From Planctomycetaceae bacterium (GTDB lineage: Bacteria; Planctomycetota; Planctomycetia; Pirellulales; Thermoguttaceae): DNA of 14,379 bases. The stretch is from contig JAITQV010000476.1 of NCBI GenBank assembly GCA_031288765.1, forward strand, positions 1 through 14,379. The letters are read 5' to 3'. Each line of letters opens with the position of its first letter. Position 1 is the stretch's first letter. This document shows positions 1 through 6,184 of the stretch, piece after piece. The notes beneath the pieces were generated by a model, which was not told where the DNA came from, did not search any database, and saw only the letters and a program-made list of their open reading frames with translations. The position numbers and the translations under genes are program-made.

Positions 1-1
1 A

Positions 2-232
2 CAAGAAACCGCACCAAGTGCCATTGTTTTGCCTGACCCCGACAAAGATCCCGCCGGTTATGCTAAGGCTATGGAATTGATCAATCATGAAGTTCGTGAA
101 TCTTTTAATCTGGTTGATCCCAAATATTCTTCCGTTGATTCAACATCGGAGGAAATCGAAATCATCGCCGATAAAAACGAAAAAACGGTTGATGTTGGGA
201 AATCCGTCAAAATAAAGATTCGGTACAACTAA
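2..232 (+). CDS. C-terminal end of an unidentified protein (5' truncated by window edge)
   Basis: The reading frame is open from the first bases of the window and ends at TAA 230-232, so only the last 76 residues are visible and the true start lies outside. The fragment is hydrophilic and rich in Asp, Glu and Lys, with a stretch PDPDKDPAGYAKAMEL near its start and a beta-strand-like end (VGKSVKIKIRYN). I do not recognise the family. A strong hairpin follows 26 bp after the stop, which supports this being a real gene end. No function can be assigned from the fragment, and nothing ties it to the glycerol-phosphate genes downstream. Confidence 0.6.
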   Translation, partial: QETAPSAIVLPDPDKDPAGYAKAMELINHEVRESFNLVDPKYSSVDSTSEEIEIIADKNEKTVDVGKSVKIKIRYN

Positions 233-258
233 AGAGCCAGAGACTTCAGCGGTTTTAT

Positions 259-289
259 GTAGGCAACCGCCCGAAAATCGGTTGCCTAC
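259..289 (+). terminator. Perfect 11-bp stem hairpin after the first gene, probable terminator
   Basis: GTAGGCAACCG (259-269) is followed by a 9-nt loop and its exact reverse complement CGGTTGCCTAC (279-289). It sits 26 bp after the stop codon of the partial gene. The bases after the stem (CTGCAAAATTATAAAAAA) are AT-rich but contain no clean T run, so this is not a textbook intrinsic terminator on the plus strand. It could act as an RNA 3' end or stability stem. Confidence 0.45.
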
Positions 290-326
290 CTGCAAAATTA
301 TAAAAAAGATGTTAAAAAAGCCGGAA

Positions 327-570
327 AACTCTCGAGAGATAAAAATTATCTCTCGAGAGATGAAACCTATCTCACGAGAGATGAAATCTATCTCTCGCAA
401 AAAAAAGTCATCTCACGAGAGATAGAAACCATTTTACGAGAGATGAAATCTATCTCACGAGAGATGAAAACCATCTCACGAGAGATAAAACCGATCTCTC
501 GCAAAAAAAAGTCATCTCTCGAGAGATGAAACCTATCTCACGAGAGATAGAAATTATCTCTCGTATGTTT
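327..570. repeat. Tandem array of about 12 palindromic units with a 21-bp period
   Basis: A core of 14 bp, ATCTCTCGAGAGAT (a perfect palindrome) or ATCTCACGAGAGAT (one base off), recurs with 7-bp spacers such as GAAACCT, GAAATCT and AGAAATT. Cores begin at about 327, 348, 369, 390, 410, 431, 452, 473, 494, 514, 535 and 556. Two units (390 and 494) keep only ATCTCTCGC and continue into an A8 run plus GTC, making them 20 bp long. They are 104 bp apart, which hints at a higher-order duplication. The last unit runs into a T-rich stretch. A minus-strand frame through part of the array reads repeated ISREIxF heptads, but the A-tract units break it, so I do not regard it as coding. A small hairpin (594-600 with 609-615) follows. 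Confidence 0.9.
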
Positions 571-662
571 TTTTGGTTTTTTTGCCTCAATTTCGTCATT
601 TGTTAAACAATGACGCAGGATAAACATCCTATCTTGTCCAATTTAACATAAATAGCCAATAA

Positions 663-803
663 TTTTCCCAAAACACCGAACATATAAACACAACGGTTTT
701 GTCCGTTTCCATTTCCGAAAAGGGGAATAAAAAAATCGTGTTGGAGATTTCCGGTGAAGTCGATTCCAAACCTAAACACCCTAATGAAAGATTCAAAAAA
801 TAA
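663..803 (+). pseudogene. Short coding-like remnant or small ORF
   Basis: A frame open from 663 to TAA 801-803 (a second TAA follows directly) has no ATG; the only plausible start is TTG at 699. From there it would encode about 34 residues ending VLEISGEVDSKPKHPNERFKK. The residue choice (Lys/Glu/Ser-rich, alternating hydrophobic strand) looks protein-like compared with the surrounding AT-rich spacer. No ribosome binding site is evident. It may be the 3' remnant of a gene disrupted when the neighbouring repeat array arose, or it may be chance. Confidence 0.25.
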
Positions 804-826
804 TAAATAAATTTTTTGATGAAATA

Positions 827-855
827 TTGAATTTTTAGAAGTAATCGAGTATAAG
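827..855 (+). promoter_or_regulatory. Candidate sigma70-type promoter for the EEP hydrolase gene
   Basis: TTGAAT (827-832) and TATAAG (850-855) are separated by 17 bp. They match the -35 consensus at 4 of 6 and the -10 consensus at 5 of 6 positions. Transcription would begin near 862, leaving a leader of about 75 nt before the ATG at 937. The TTTCCAAAAT direct repeats seen upstream of the GDPD gene and the operon are not present here, so this gene may be controlled separately. Confidence 0.35.
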
Positions 856-936
856 TTATCGGTCTTGGCTGTAAAATTCAGACGCGAACTTTGTCTCTAT
901 CGTTTAACCTTTTAACAGCTTACTGGAACATTTTTT

Positions 937-1854
937 ATGAAAAAATCTATTATTTTATTGTTCACTTTATTTGTTTTTGCACAAATTCCGGCAATACTTT
1001 TTTCACAGGAAAAAGAACAGAATACACTTGAATTAAAAGTAATGAGTTTCAATATTTGGGTGGGCGGCGGTAAATCTCTCGAAGAAACAACCCGCGTTAT
1101 CCGTGAAACAAAGGTTGATATTGTCGGTATTCAGGAAGCCGCGAAAGGCGAAAATAACAACGCCAAAAAAATTGCCGAAGAAATGGGTTGGTATTGTTAC
1201 GTTATCAATTACAGCCGTACCGTTATTAGCCGTTATCCCATTGTCAAATCATCGCCCAATAATAATGGTTGCAAAATACAAATCGGCGAAAACCGGTTTG
1301 TTTGGATGTTCAACATACATCTGAATCATTGTCCTTACGAACCTTATCAGTTAAACGGTATTCCATATTGTAACGCTCCGCTGTTGGACACTGCCGAAGA
1401 AGCTGTTAAATCGGCGTGGAATTCACGCGGCAAGGATGTTGAAGGAACAATCTCCGATATCAAAGAAGCACAAAAAGATGATTGTCCGGTTTTTCTGACG
1501 GGCGATTTTAATGAGCCTTCCTGTCTGGATTGGACGGAAAAAGCGGTGAAAGCGGGAATTTGTAAAATTCCTGTTACGTGGCCCGCCACAAAAGCGTTTA
1601 TGGAAAAAGCCGGTATGAAAGACAGTTACCGCACGAAATATCCTGATGAAGTTACACATAAAGGACATACGTGGACAACGTTACCGGCAAAACGTGAAGT
1701 GCTTGACCGGATTGACTTTGTTTTCTTTCACGGGTCAAAAACGGAACTCCTTAACGTACAAATTGCCGGTGAAAAAAGCGAACTAACGGATATTGGTTTT
1801 GATAAATATCCGTCGGATCACCGTGCGGTTTTGGGAACGTTTCTATTAAAGTAA
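937..1854 (+). CDS. Secreted endonuclease/exonuclease/phosphatase (EEP) family hydrolase
   Basis: 305 residues. Residues 1-23 form a signal peptide (MKKSIILLFTLFVFAQ...) with no lipobox Cys, so a periplasmic or secreted enzyme is likely. The full set of EEP metal and catalytic motifs is visible: N39 in MSFNIW, E67 in GIQEA, H128 in NIHLNH, D190 and N192 in TGDFNEP, D260 in DRIDFVFF, and D294/H295 in SDHRAVLG. The fold is shared by DNase I, exonuclease III-like enzymes, sphingomyelinases and inositol phosphatases, all Mg-dependent phosphodiesterases or phosphatases. The sequence alone does not fix the substrate. The next gene on the strand is also an exported phosphodiesterase, about 250 bp away with its own promoter, which suggests but does not prove a role in extracytoplasmic phosphate-ester breakdown. 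The ATG at 937 is chosen because the signal peptide begins there. Confidence 0.85.
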   Translation: MKKSIILLFTLFVFAQIPAILFSQEKEQNTLELKVMSFNIWVGGGKSLEETTRVIRETKVDIVGIQEAAKGENNNAKKIAEEMGWYCYVINYSRTVISRYPIVKSSPNNNGCKIQIGENRFVWMFNIHLNHCPYEPYQLNGIPYCNAPLLDTAEEAVKSAWNSRGKDVEGTISDIKEAQKDDCPVFLTGDFNEPSCLDWTEKAVKAGICKIPVTWPATKAFMEKAGMKDSYRTKYPDEVTHKGHTWTTLPAKREVLDRIDFVFFHGSKTELLNVQIAGEKSELTDIGFDKYPSDHRAVLGTFLLK

Positions 1855-1953
1855 ATGTTTCTGTAATATTCCAACGGTTTGCAAGTTGTTTTATTTGTAA
1901 CTTCCATTTCCTAACCCAAGTTGTATAGTAAGATAGGATTACCGAAAGTATAG

Positions 1954-2018
1954 ATTCCAAAATCAGTATATTAGTTTCCAAAATAATAGATTGTTTTGTT
2001 ATTATAATGATTTAGAAT
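1954..2018 (+). promoter_or_regulatory. Direct-repeat operator and promoter of the GDPD gene
   Basis: ATTCCAAAATC (from 1954) and TTTCCAAAAT (from 1975) are direct repeats whose TTCC cores (1955 and 1976) are exactly 21 bp apart. TTGTTT (1991-1996) and TAGAAT (2013-2018) form a -35/-10 pair with a 16-bp spacer, and the second TTCC core lies 15 bp before the -35. The same arrangement occurs before the glycerol-phosphate operon at 4683-4747. AraC-family activators commonly bind two direct half-sites about 21 bp apart next to the -35. The likely binder is the XylR-like regulator at 3275-4507, by inference. Apart from this site, the spacer 1855-2105 shows nothing else I can support. Confidence 0.5.
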
Positions 2019-2105
2019 ATTTCGTAATTTAACGGCTTCGTACTTCATGTTGTGTTGACATGGAGATTAAGCTTTTGTGAGTTTAACATTTTTAAAAACA
2101 AAAAA

Positions 2106-3002
2106 ATGACTAAGACTTATGATTTTTGGAAAAAGGTTCGGATAATACTTCCAATCTTTTTGTTGTTTCTTTTATTTAGCGGGAAACTTTTGTTTGGTGA
2201 GGAACTTTCAACGATGCCGGTTTTAACACGAACCAATGTGGCTCATCGCGGCGCATCTTTTTTGGCTCCGGAAAATACATTAATCGCGTATCGGATTGCG
2301 ATTTCTGCCGGAGCTGATGGAGCAGAATGTGATGTTTACAGCAGTTCCGACGGCGTTATATTTTTGTCACACGACAAAACAGCCAAACGGACTCTCGGCG
2401 GCGGTGATCAAAATCTTACTCAAATGACTTACGCCGAAATTCAGAAATTGGATGCCGGAGCGTGGAAAGGAAAACAGTTTCGAGGTGAAACAGTTCCCAA
2501 ACTGGACGATTACCTTGAACTTCTAAAAGATACGAATTGCCATCCGGTAATCGAAATCAAAATGGAAGGAATTGAACAACCTGTTCTTGAAGCCGTTCGA
2601 AAGCAGGACATGACCAACGTAACAACAATCATTGCGTTTTCGGAGAATGTCGTCAAAGAGATTCGGCGTTTGGAGCCTAATATTTGTGTTGCGTGGTTGG
2701 CGTGGTCATACGGTGAAGAAAGCCTGACAGGAACTCCCGAAGAAAAAGCAGAACGCTTGACAGAACTTTTGATTAAGAAATGTAAAGAGTTGGACATCAC
2801 AATTCTTGATTTAGGTCATAATATTCTTTCCGCCGCTCTTATCAAAAACCTGCAAAATGCGGGGATTCATGTTTGGTGTTACACTGTCAATGATGTCAAT
2901 CGAATGAATACACTTCTTGATTGGGGAGTTGAAAGTATCACGACTGACCGACCGGAATTATTGAACGAAATCATGAAAACAAGAAAAGCAACAAAAAAAT
3001 AA
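2106..3002 (+). CDS. Exported glycerophosphodiester phosphodiesterase (GDPD family)
   Basis: 298 residues from the ATG at 2106. A GTG 54 bp upstream would add a tail of 18 residues before the signal sequence and is less likely. Residues 11-31 are a hydrophobic signal peptide or membrane anchor. The GDPD barrel shows its hallmark motifs in order: H47-R48-G49 with ENT 56-58, E74 and D76 in AECDVY, H89 in SHD, E150 and K152 in VIEIK, W257, and TDRP 280-283. The family hydrolyses deacylated phospholipids to an alcohol and a glycerol phosphate using a divalent metal. The predicted extracytoplasmic location agrees with import of the product by the GlpT-type carriers encoded downstream. It is shorter than E. 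coli GlpQ (about 358 residues), so the exact subtype (GlpQ-like or teichoic-acid-directed) is open. No clear Shine-Dalgarno is seen. Confidence 0.9.
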   Translation: MTKTYDFWKKVRIILPIFLLFLLFSGKLLFGEELSTMPVLTRTNVAHRGASFLAPENTLIAYRIAISAGADGAECDVYSSSDGVIFLSHDKTAKRTLGGGDQNLTQMTYAEIQKLDAGAWKGKQFRGETVPKLDDYLELLKDTNCHPVIEIKMEGIEQPVLEAVRKQDMTNVTTIIAFSENVVKEIRRLEPNICVAWLAWSYGEESLTGTPEEKAERLTELLIKKCKELDITILDLGHNILSAALIKNLQNAGIHVWCYTVNDVNRMNTLLDWGVESITTDRPELLNEIMKTRKATKK

Positions 3003-3020
3003 ACGATTGAAATTTCTTAT

Positions 3021-3219
3021 ACAATTAACTGTACTTTCCTCAAAAATTACAGTAATAAATTTTGACAAACCCTTATTTTAAGTATTTTCTCAAAATTATT
3101 GTTTATTTAAATGTATCTTTACTCAACGAGAAAAAGTTGCAGAAAATAGAGATAGTTTTAAAATATCTTCAATTAAGCATGTTGATTATTGTTAATTTTC
3201 GGAAAGTATGGTTAATTGT
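3021..3219. repeat. About 199-bp element bounded by 19-bp inverted repeats
   Basis: The left end (3021-3039: ACAATTAACTGTACTTTCC) and right end (3201-3219: GGAAAGTATGGTTAATTGT) are inverted repeats, 17 of 19 pairing. Similarity continues a little inward (AAAATTA on both sides). The right-hand 60 bp (3155-3214) is related to 12318-12376 elsewhere in the window, so this appears to be one member of a dispersed, non-coding, AT-rich repeat family. No credible gene lies within it. It fills most of the spacer between the GDPD gene and the convergent regulator gene. Confidence 0.55.
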
Positions 3220-3259
3220 GAATAGTAAACGGTTACAGAATTAACCTAACAGGCTGTCT

Positions 3260-3285
3260 GACAACATTCGACATTCAATGTTGTT
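3260..3285 (-). terminator. Hairpin overlapping the regulator stop codon, possible terminator
   Basis: ACAACATT (3261-3268) and AATGTTGT (3277-3284) form a perfect 8-bp stem with an 8-nt loop, extendable by a G-T pair. It overlaps the TGA of the minus-strand regulator (3275-3277) and lies between two convergent genes. No T run follows on either strand, so its role as a terminator is uncertain. Confidence 0.3.
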
Positions 3286-4507
3286 CGGATATTGCAGAAA
3301 ATTTATTACGGTATTCCGTCATGGTCATTTTGAATTTCTCTTTGAAGAGCAGGCGAAGATGATTTGCGTTTTCGTAACCGCTTATCACGGCGATTTCATT
3401 GATAGGAAGTGTTGTTTCACTTAGGAGGAAACAAATCCGTTCCATTCGGTTTTTTCGGATTTCGTCAAGAATCGAATGTCCCAATTCTTTTTTGAATTGT
3501 CTTTCCAACCATTGCCGTGAAACTCCGGTTTGCCTGGCAACATCGACAACCCGAATAGAAAATCCCGAATTGATACGAATAAATTCCAACGCCCGAATAA
3601 CAAAATCGTTACGCAGTCCCGGCAGCCGTGTTGCCGAATGAACCGGTAAATCCGTCGAACTTCTCGACACAACACCAATTGCCGGATAAATATCCATGTC
3701 TTGTTTCAGTGGTGTTTGATTCATCAGTTGATCAAGCATTTCCGCTGCAATAAATCCGCAACGCTGCCAATGAACCGCAATACTGGAAAGAGTTGGAAAC
3801 GAAGATTCACAAAGAATCTCATCGTTTCCAACGCCAAGAACTGCAATTTCGTACGGAATCGCAAGTCCGGCGGATTGACAAACCGTTAGAATTTCCTGAC
3901 CAACCCGATCTGTTGCGGCAAAAAGTGCGACCGGTTTAGGCAATTTTTGTAACCAATGCGTAAGATGACGGGTCGGTGAAACAAAAAAACCGTTTCCCGA
4001 AGACGGAACGGAATAAAGATGTACCGTCAAACCTTTCTTACAAATTCGTCGCGAAAAAGCCTGAAACCGTTCCTCCGACCAATAAGAATCGAATGTCGAA
4101 GGAACAAAAGCAAAATCGGACATTTTCTTTTCCAAAAAATAATCGGCGGCAAGTTCTCCGATTTGTACATTATTTTGTGTTACAAACGGAAACTTGAGCA
4201 ATGTTTCGTATTGAGTTCGTAACTTCGGAGGCGGATCCAAAAGAACAACCGGAATACGTATTCCGGTTAAAAGTTTCGCTTCCTTCTCCTCCGTAATACA
4301 GGCAAGAAGACCGGAAATTGTATTTTTGTTTCTTTTAACAGGAAAAAGCGTTTGCAATTCCCGAACTCCGCCGGATAACACCTGAAGTCCCCAAGGTCCG
4401 TAAAGTTTGGCGTAACGTTGAATCCCTTGCAATATTTCCCGAATAGAACCGGTATGATTTCCGTGATAAAAAACAATATTCTGTATTTTGTTGCGATATT
4501 TAGCCAT
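3275..4507 (-). CDS. XylR-like AraC-family transcriptional regulator with LacI-type sensor domain
   Basis: 410 residues from the ATG at 4505-4507. An in-frame start 26 codons upstream exists, but this ATG has an AGGA about 10 nt before it and begins just ahead of the conserved fold. Residues about 10-285 form a periplasmic-binding-protein-like sensor domain, with ALFAATDRVGQEI around 194-206 and VLGVGNDEILCESSFPTLSS at 223-242, typical of XylR-type proteins. Residues about 302-404 form the AraC DNA-binding domain with two helix-turn-helix units (IRVVDVARQTGVSRQWLERQF and INEIAVISGYENANHLRLLFK). Such proteins usually activate sugar operons when bound to a sugar. Here the gene is divergent from a glycerol-phosphate operon, so the ligand may be a glycerol phosphate or a related compound. 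This is inferred from position only. Confidence 0.85.
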   Translation of the reverse strand: MAKYRNKIQNIVFYHGNHTGSIREILQGIQRYAKLYGPWGLQVLSGGVRELQTLFPVKRNKNTISGLLACITEEKEAKLLTGIRIPVVLLDPPPKLRTQYETLLKFPFVTQNNVQIGELAADYFLEKKMSDFAFVPSTFDSYWSEERFQAFSRRICKKGLTVHLYSVPSSGNGFFVSPTRHLTHWLQKLPKPVALFAATDRVGQEILTVCQSAGLAIPYEIAVLGVGNDEILCESSFPTLSSIAVHWQRCGFIAAEMLDQLMNQTPLKQDMDIYPAIGVVSRSSTDLPVHSATRLPGLRNDFVIRALEFIRINSGFSIRVVDVARQTGVSRQWLERQFKKELGHSILDEIRKNRMERICFLLSETTLPINEIAVISGYENANHLRLLFKEKFKMTMTEYRNKFSAISEQH

Positions 4508-4660
4508 AAGGATAATTCCTGTTCGGAATTTTTGATGATATTGATTGGCAACACTGATCAAATTTCTTAATTTTGTTTTGACCAACCATTCTTAAATCTT
4601 GTTCTTGTAATTATTATTCATTGTATCGGGAGTTGTTTGGAAGGTCAATTGATGGAATAG

Positions 4661-4695
4661 TACGATTCTGGAATCGGTAAATTTCCAAAATCGTA
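4661..4695. promoter_or_regulatory. 13-bp inverted repeat in the divergent regulator/operon spacer
   Basis: TACGATTCTGGAA (4661-4673) pairs with TTCCAAAATCGTA (4683-4695), 12 of 13 positions, around a 9-bp centre. The right arm is also the first half-site of the direct-repeat operator facing the operon, while the left arm is a half-site (ATTCCAGAATC on the minus strand) facing the regulator gene. Further minus-strand TTCC cores lie at 4639-4642 and 4654-4657. The arrangement could let one regulator control both directions. Confidence 0.45.
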
Positions 4696-4747
4696 TGTTT
4701 CATTTCCAATATCATGCCTTGTCAAAAAAATATTTTCGATATATTAT
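4682..4747 (+). promoter_or_regulatory. Direct-repeat operator and promoter of the glycerol-phosphate operon
   Basis: TTTCCAAAATC and TTTCCAATATC have TTCC cores at 4683 and 4704, exactly 21 bp apart. The second core is 15 bp before TTGTCA (4719-4724), which is followed after 17 bp by TATTAT (4742-4747). Each box matches consensus at 5 of 6 positions. Transcription would start near 4754, giving a leader of about 64 nt before the ATG at 4818. Spacing and sequence copy those before the GDPD gene (1954-2018), so both are probably bound by the same activator. Confidence 0.6.
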
Positions 4748-4817
4748 AACACAATCAACAATAAACTTAAATTCATCAAAACTTGAACTTATCATTTTAC
4801 ATACTTACAATCAATTT

Positions 4818-6164
4818 ATGAACAAAATCATTGAAGAAACAACAAAACGTTTGGAAAAATATTTACCGCTTGCTGACGAAACCCGTTTGGTGTCGATTGA
4901 TAAAAACAATCTTTTACAAACCGGCAACCTTTTTCAACATTGTTTTGATGCCAAACGTGTAGTTGTTATTGCGGATCGTAACACTTTTGAAGCAGCAGGT
5001 CGCGTTGTCCAATCCAATCTTTGTTCCGAAAACATTTTGTCGGTTGAAGAACCTTTTTTATTTCAAGAACAGGAATTTCATGCCGACGCAAAACATCTTG
5101 AAATGGTTCGTTGTTTTTTGGCGCAAACCGATGCGATTCCAATCGCGGTTGGTTCGGGAACAATCAATGATCTTGTGAAACGGGCGGCTTTTGAGTGTCA
5201 ACGCCCTTATATGATTATTGGAACAGCCGCATCGGTTGACGGTTACACTTCATTCGGAGCATCAATTGAAATTGACGGTATGAAACAGACCTTGACCTGT
5301 CCGGCACCGCGTGCTGTTCTGATTGATTTGGAAGTGTTGGAACATGCGCCGCAAGAATTGAACGCCGCAGGATATGCCGATCTGCTTGCGAAAATTCCCG
5401 CTGGAGCCGATTGGATGCTGGCGGATAAAATCGGTACGGAATCGATTCACCGAACGGCATGGGATATTGTACAAAAACCGCTTCGTCAATGGCTTGCGGA
5501 ACCGGAAGGAATCGCAAGGAATGATCAATCCTCTCTTTGTTTGTTGATCGAAGGCTTGATTATGAGCGGTCTCGCCATGCAAATTGCCAAAACATCAAGA
5601 ACCGCTTCCGGCGCCGAACACATGTTCAGTCATCTTTGGGATAATCAGCATCACACGTTTCAAGGCAAAATTCCTTCACATGGCTTTAAGGTTGGTATTG
5701 GCAGTATTGCCGTTTCGTTATTATACGAGAAAATACTTGCCCTTACAAAAGAAGAATTTTCAAAACCGAAACAAAATATCGCCGCAACTTATCGCCGTTG
5801 GCATGAAATCGAACAATCGGTTCAAAAAAACTTTGGTGACGGAAATTTGGCGGAACAGGTTCTGGAACAATGCCGTCAAAAATATGTTGATCTTCCTGAA
5901 ATTATCCGTCGTTTCGATGTATTTTTGGAACATTGGGATGAATTAAAAAAAGAGTTGCAGCATCAACTTCTTCCTACCGTAACAATTCGCGAAATGCTCC
6001 GAAAAGCGAAGGCGCCTTCCTCGCCGGAAGAAATCGGCATCGATCATAATAGACTGCTCCAAAGTTTTGAACAAGCCCAATTAATTCGATACCGTTATAA
6101 TATTCTTGATTTTGTTATGGAAACAGGACATTGGGAACTCATTTCATCAATTACTTTTTTGTAA
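4818..6164 (+). CDS. araM: sn-glycerol-1-phosphate dehydrogenase (AraM/EgsA family)
   Basis: 448 residues from the ATG at 4818. An in-frame ATG 41 codons upstream lies on top of the operator and is rejected. The enzyme interconverts sn-glycerol-1-phosphate and dihydroxyacetone phosphate with NAD(P). Visible hallmarks are the nucleotide loop VGSGTINDL (111-119), GTAASVDGYTS (135-145), and the three expected metal ligands D188 (GYAD), H268 (SGAEH) and H288 (PSHGFK). Bacillus AraM is about 394 residues, so this protein has an extended C-terminal helical region. It is the first gene of the operon and is followed 20 bp later by a G3P dehydrogenase of the opposite stereospecificity. In this context an oxidative, catabolic role is more likely than lipid synthesis. 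A related dehydroquinate synthase or glycerol dehydrogenase is unlikely given the SGAEH and TAASVDG motifs. The symbol is by family resemblance. Confidence 0.85.
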   Translation: MNKIIEETTKRLEKYLPLADETRLVSIDKNNLLQTGNLFQHCFDAKRVVVIADRNTFEAAGRVVQSNLCSENILSVEEPFLFQEQEFHADAKHLEMVRCFLAQTDAIPIAVGSGTINDLVKRAAFECQRPYMIIGTAASVDGYTSFGASIEIDGMKQTLTCPAPRAVLIDLEVLEHAPQELNAAGYADLLAKIPAGADWMLADKIGTESIHRTAWDIVQKPLRQWLAEPEGIARNDQSSLCLLIEGLIMSGLAMQIAKTSRTASGAEHMFSHLWDNQHHTFQGKIPSHGFKVGIGSIAVSLLYEKILALTKEEFSKPKQNIAATYRRWHEIEQSVQKNFGDGNLAEQVLEQCRQKYVDLPEIIRRFDVFLEHWDELKKELQHQLLPTVTIREMLRKAKAPSSPEEIGIDHNRLLQSFEQAQLIRYRYNILDFVMETGHWELISSITFL

Positions 6165-6184
6165 AATAAGGAAACAAAAATTTC

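Noticed and set aside
140..400. Minus-strand frame with ISREIxF heptad repeats
   Set aside because: It is produced by the 21-bp repeat array being a multiple of three. The A-tract units break the frame, and the rest overlaps the end of the first gene and its hairpin in antisense.
327..570. CRISPR array
   Set aside because: The repeats are 14 bp with 7-bp, nearly constant spacers. There are no unique 30-40 bp spacers and no cas genes.
3062..3244. Plus-strand 60-codon frame after the GDPD gene
   Set aside because: It begins at a non-ATG start, is AT-driven in composition, and lies within the inverted-repeat-bounded element.
5584..5946. Plus-strand 120-codon frame
   Set aside because: It is a shifted-frame shadow inside the sn-glycerol-1-phosphate dehydrogenase gene, whose metal-ligand motifs lie in the main frame.
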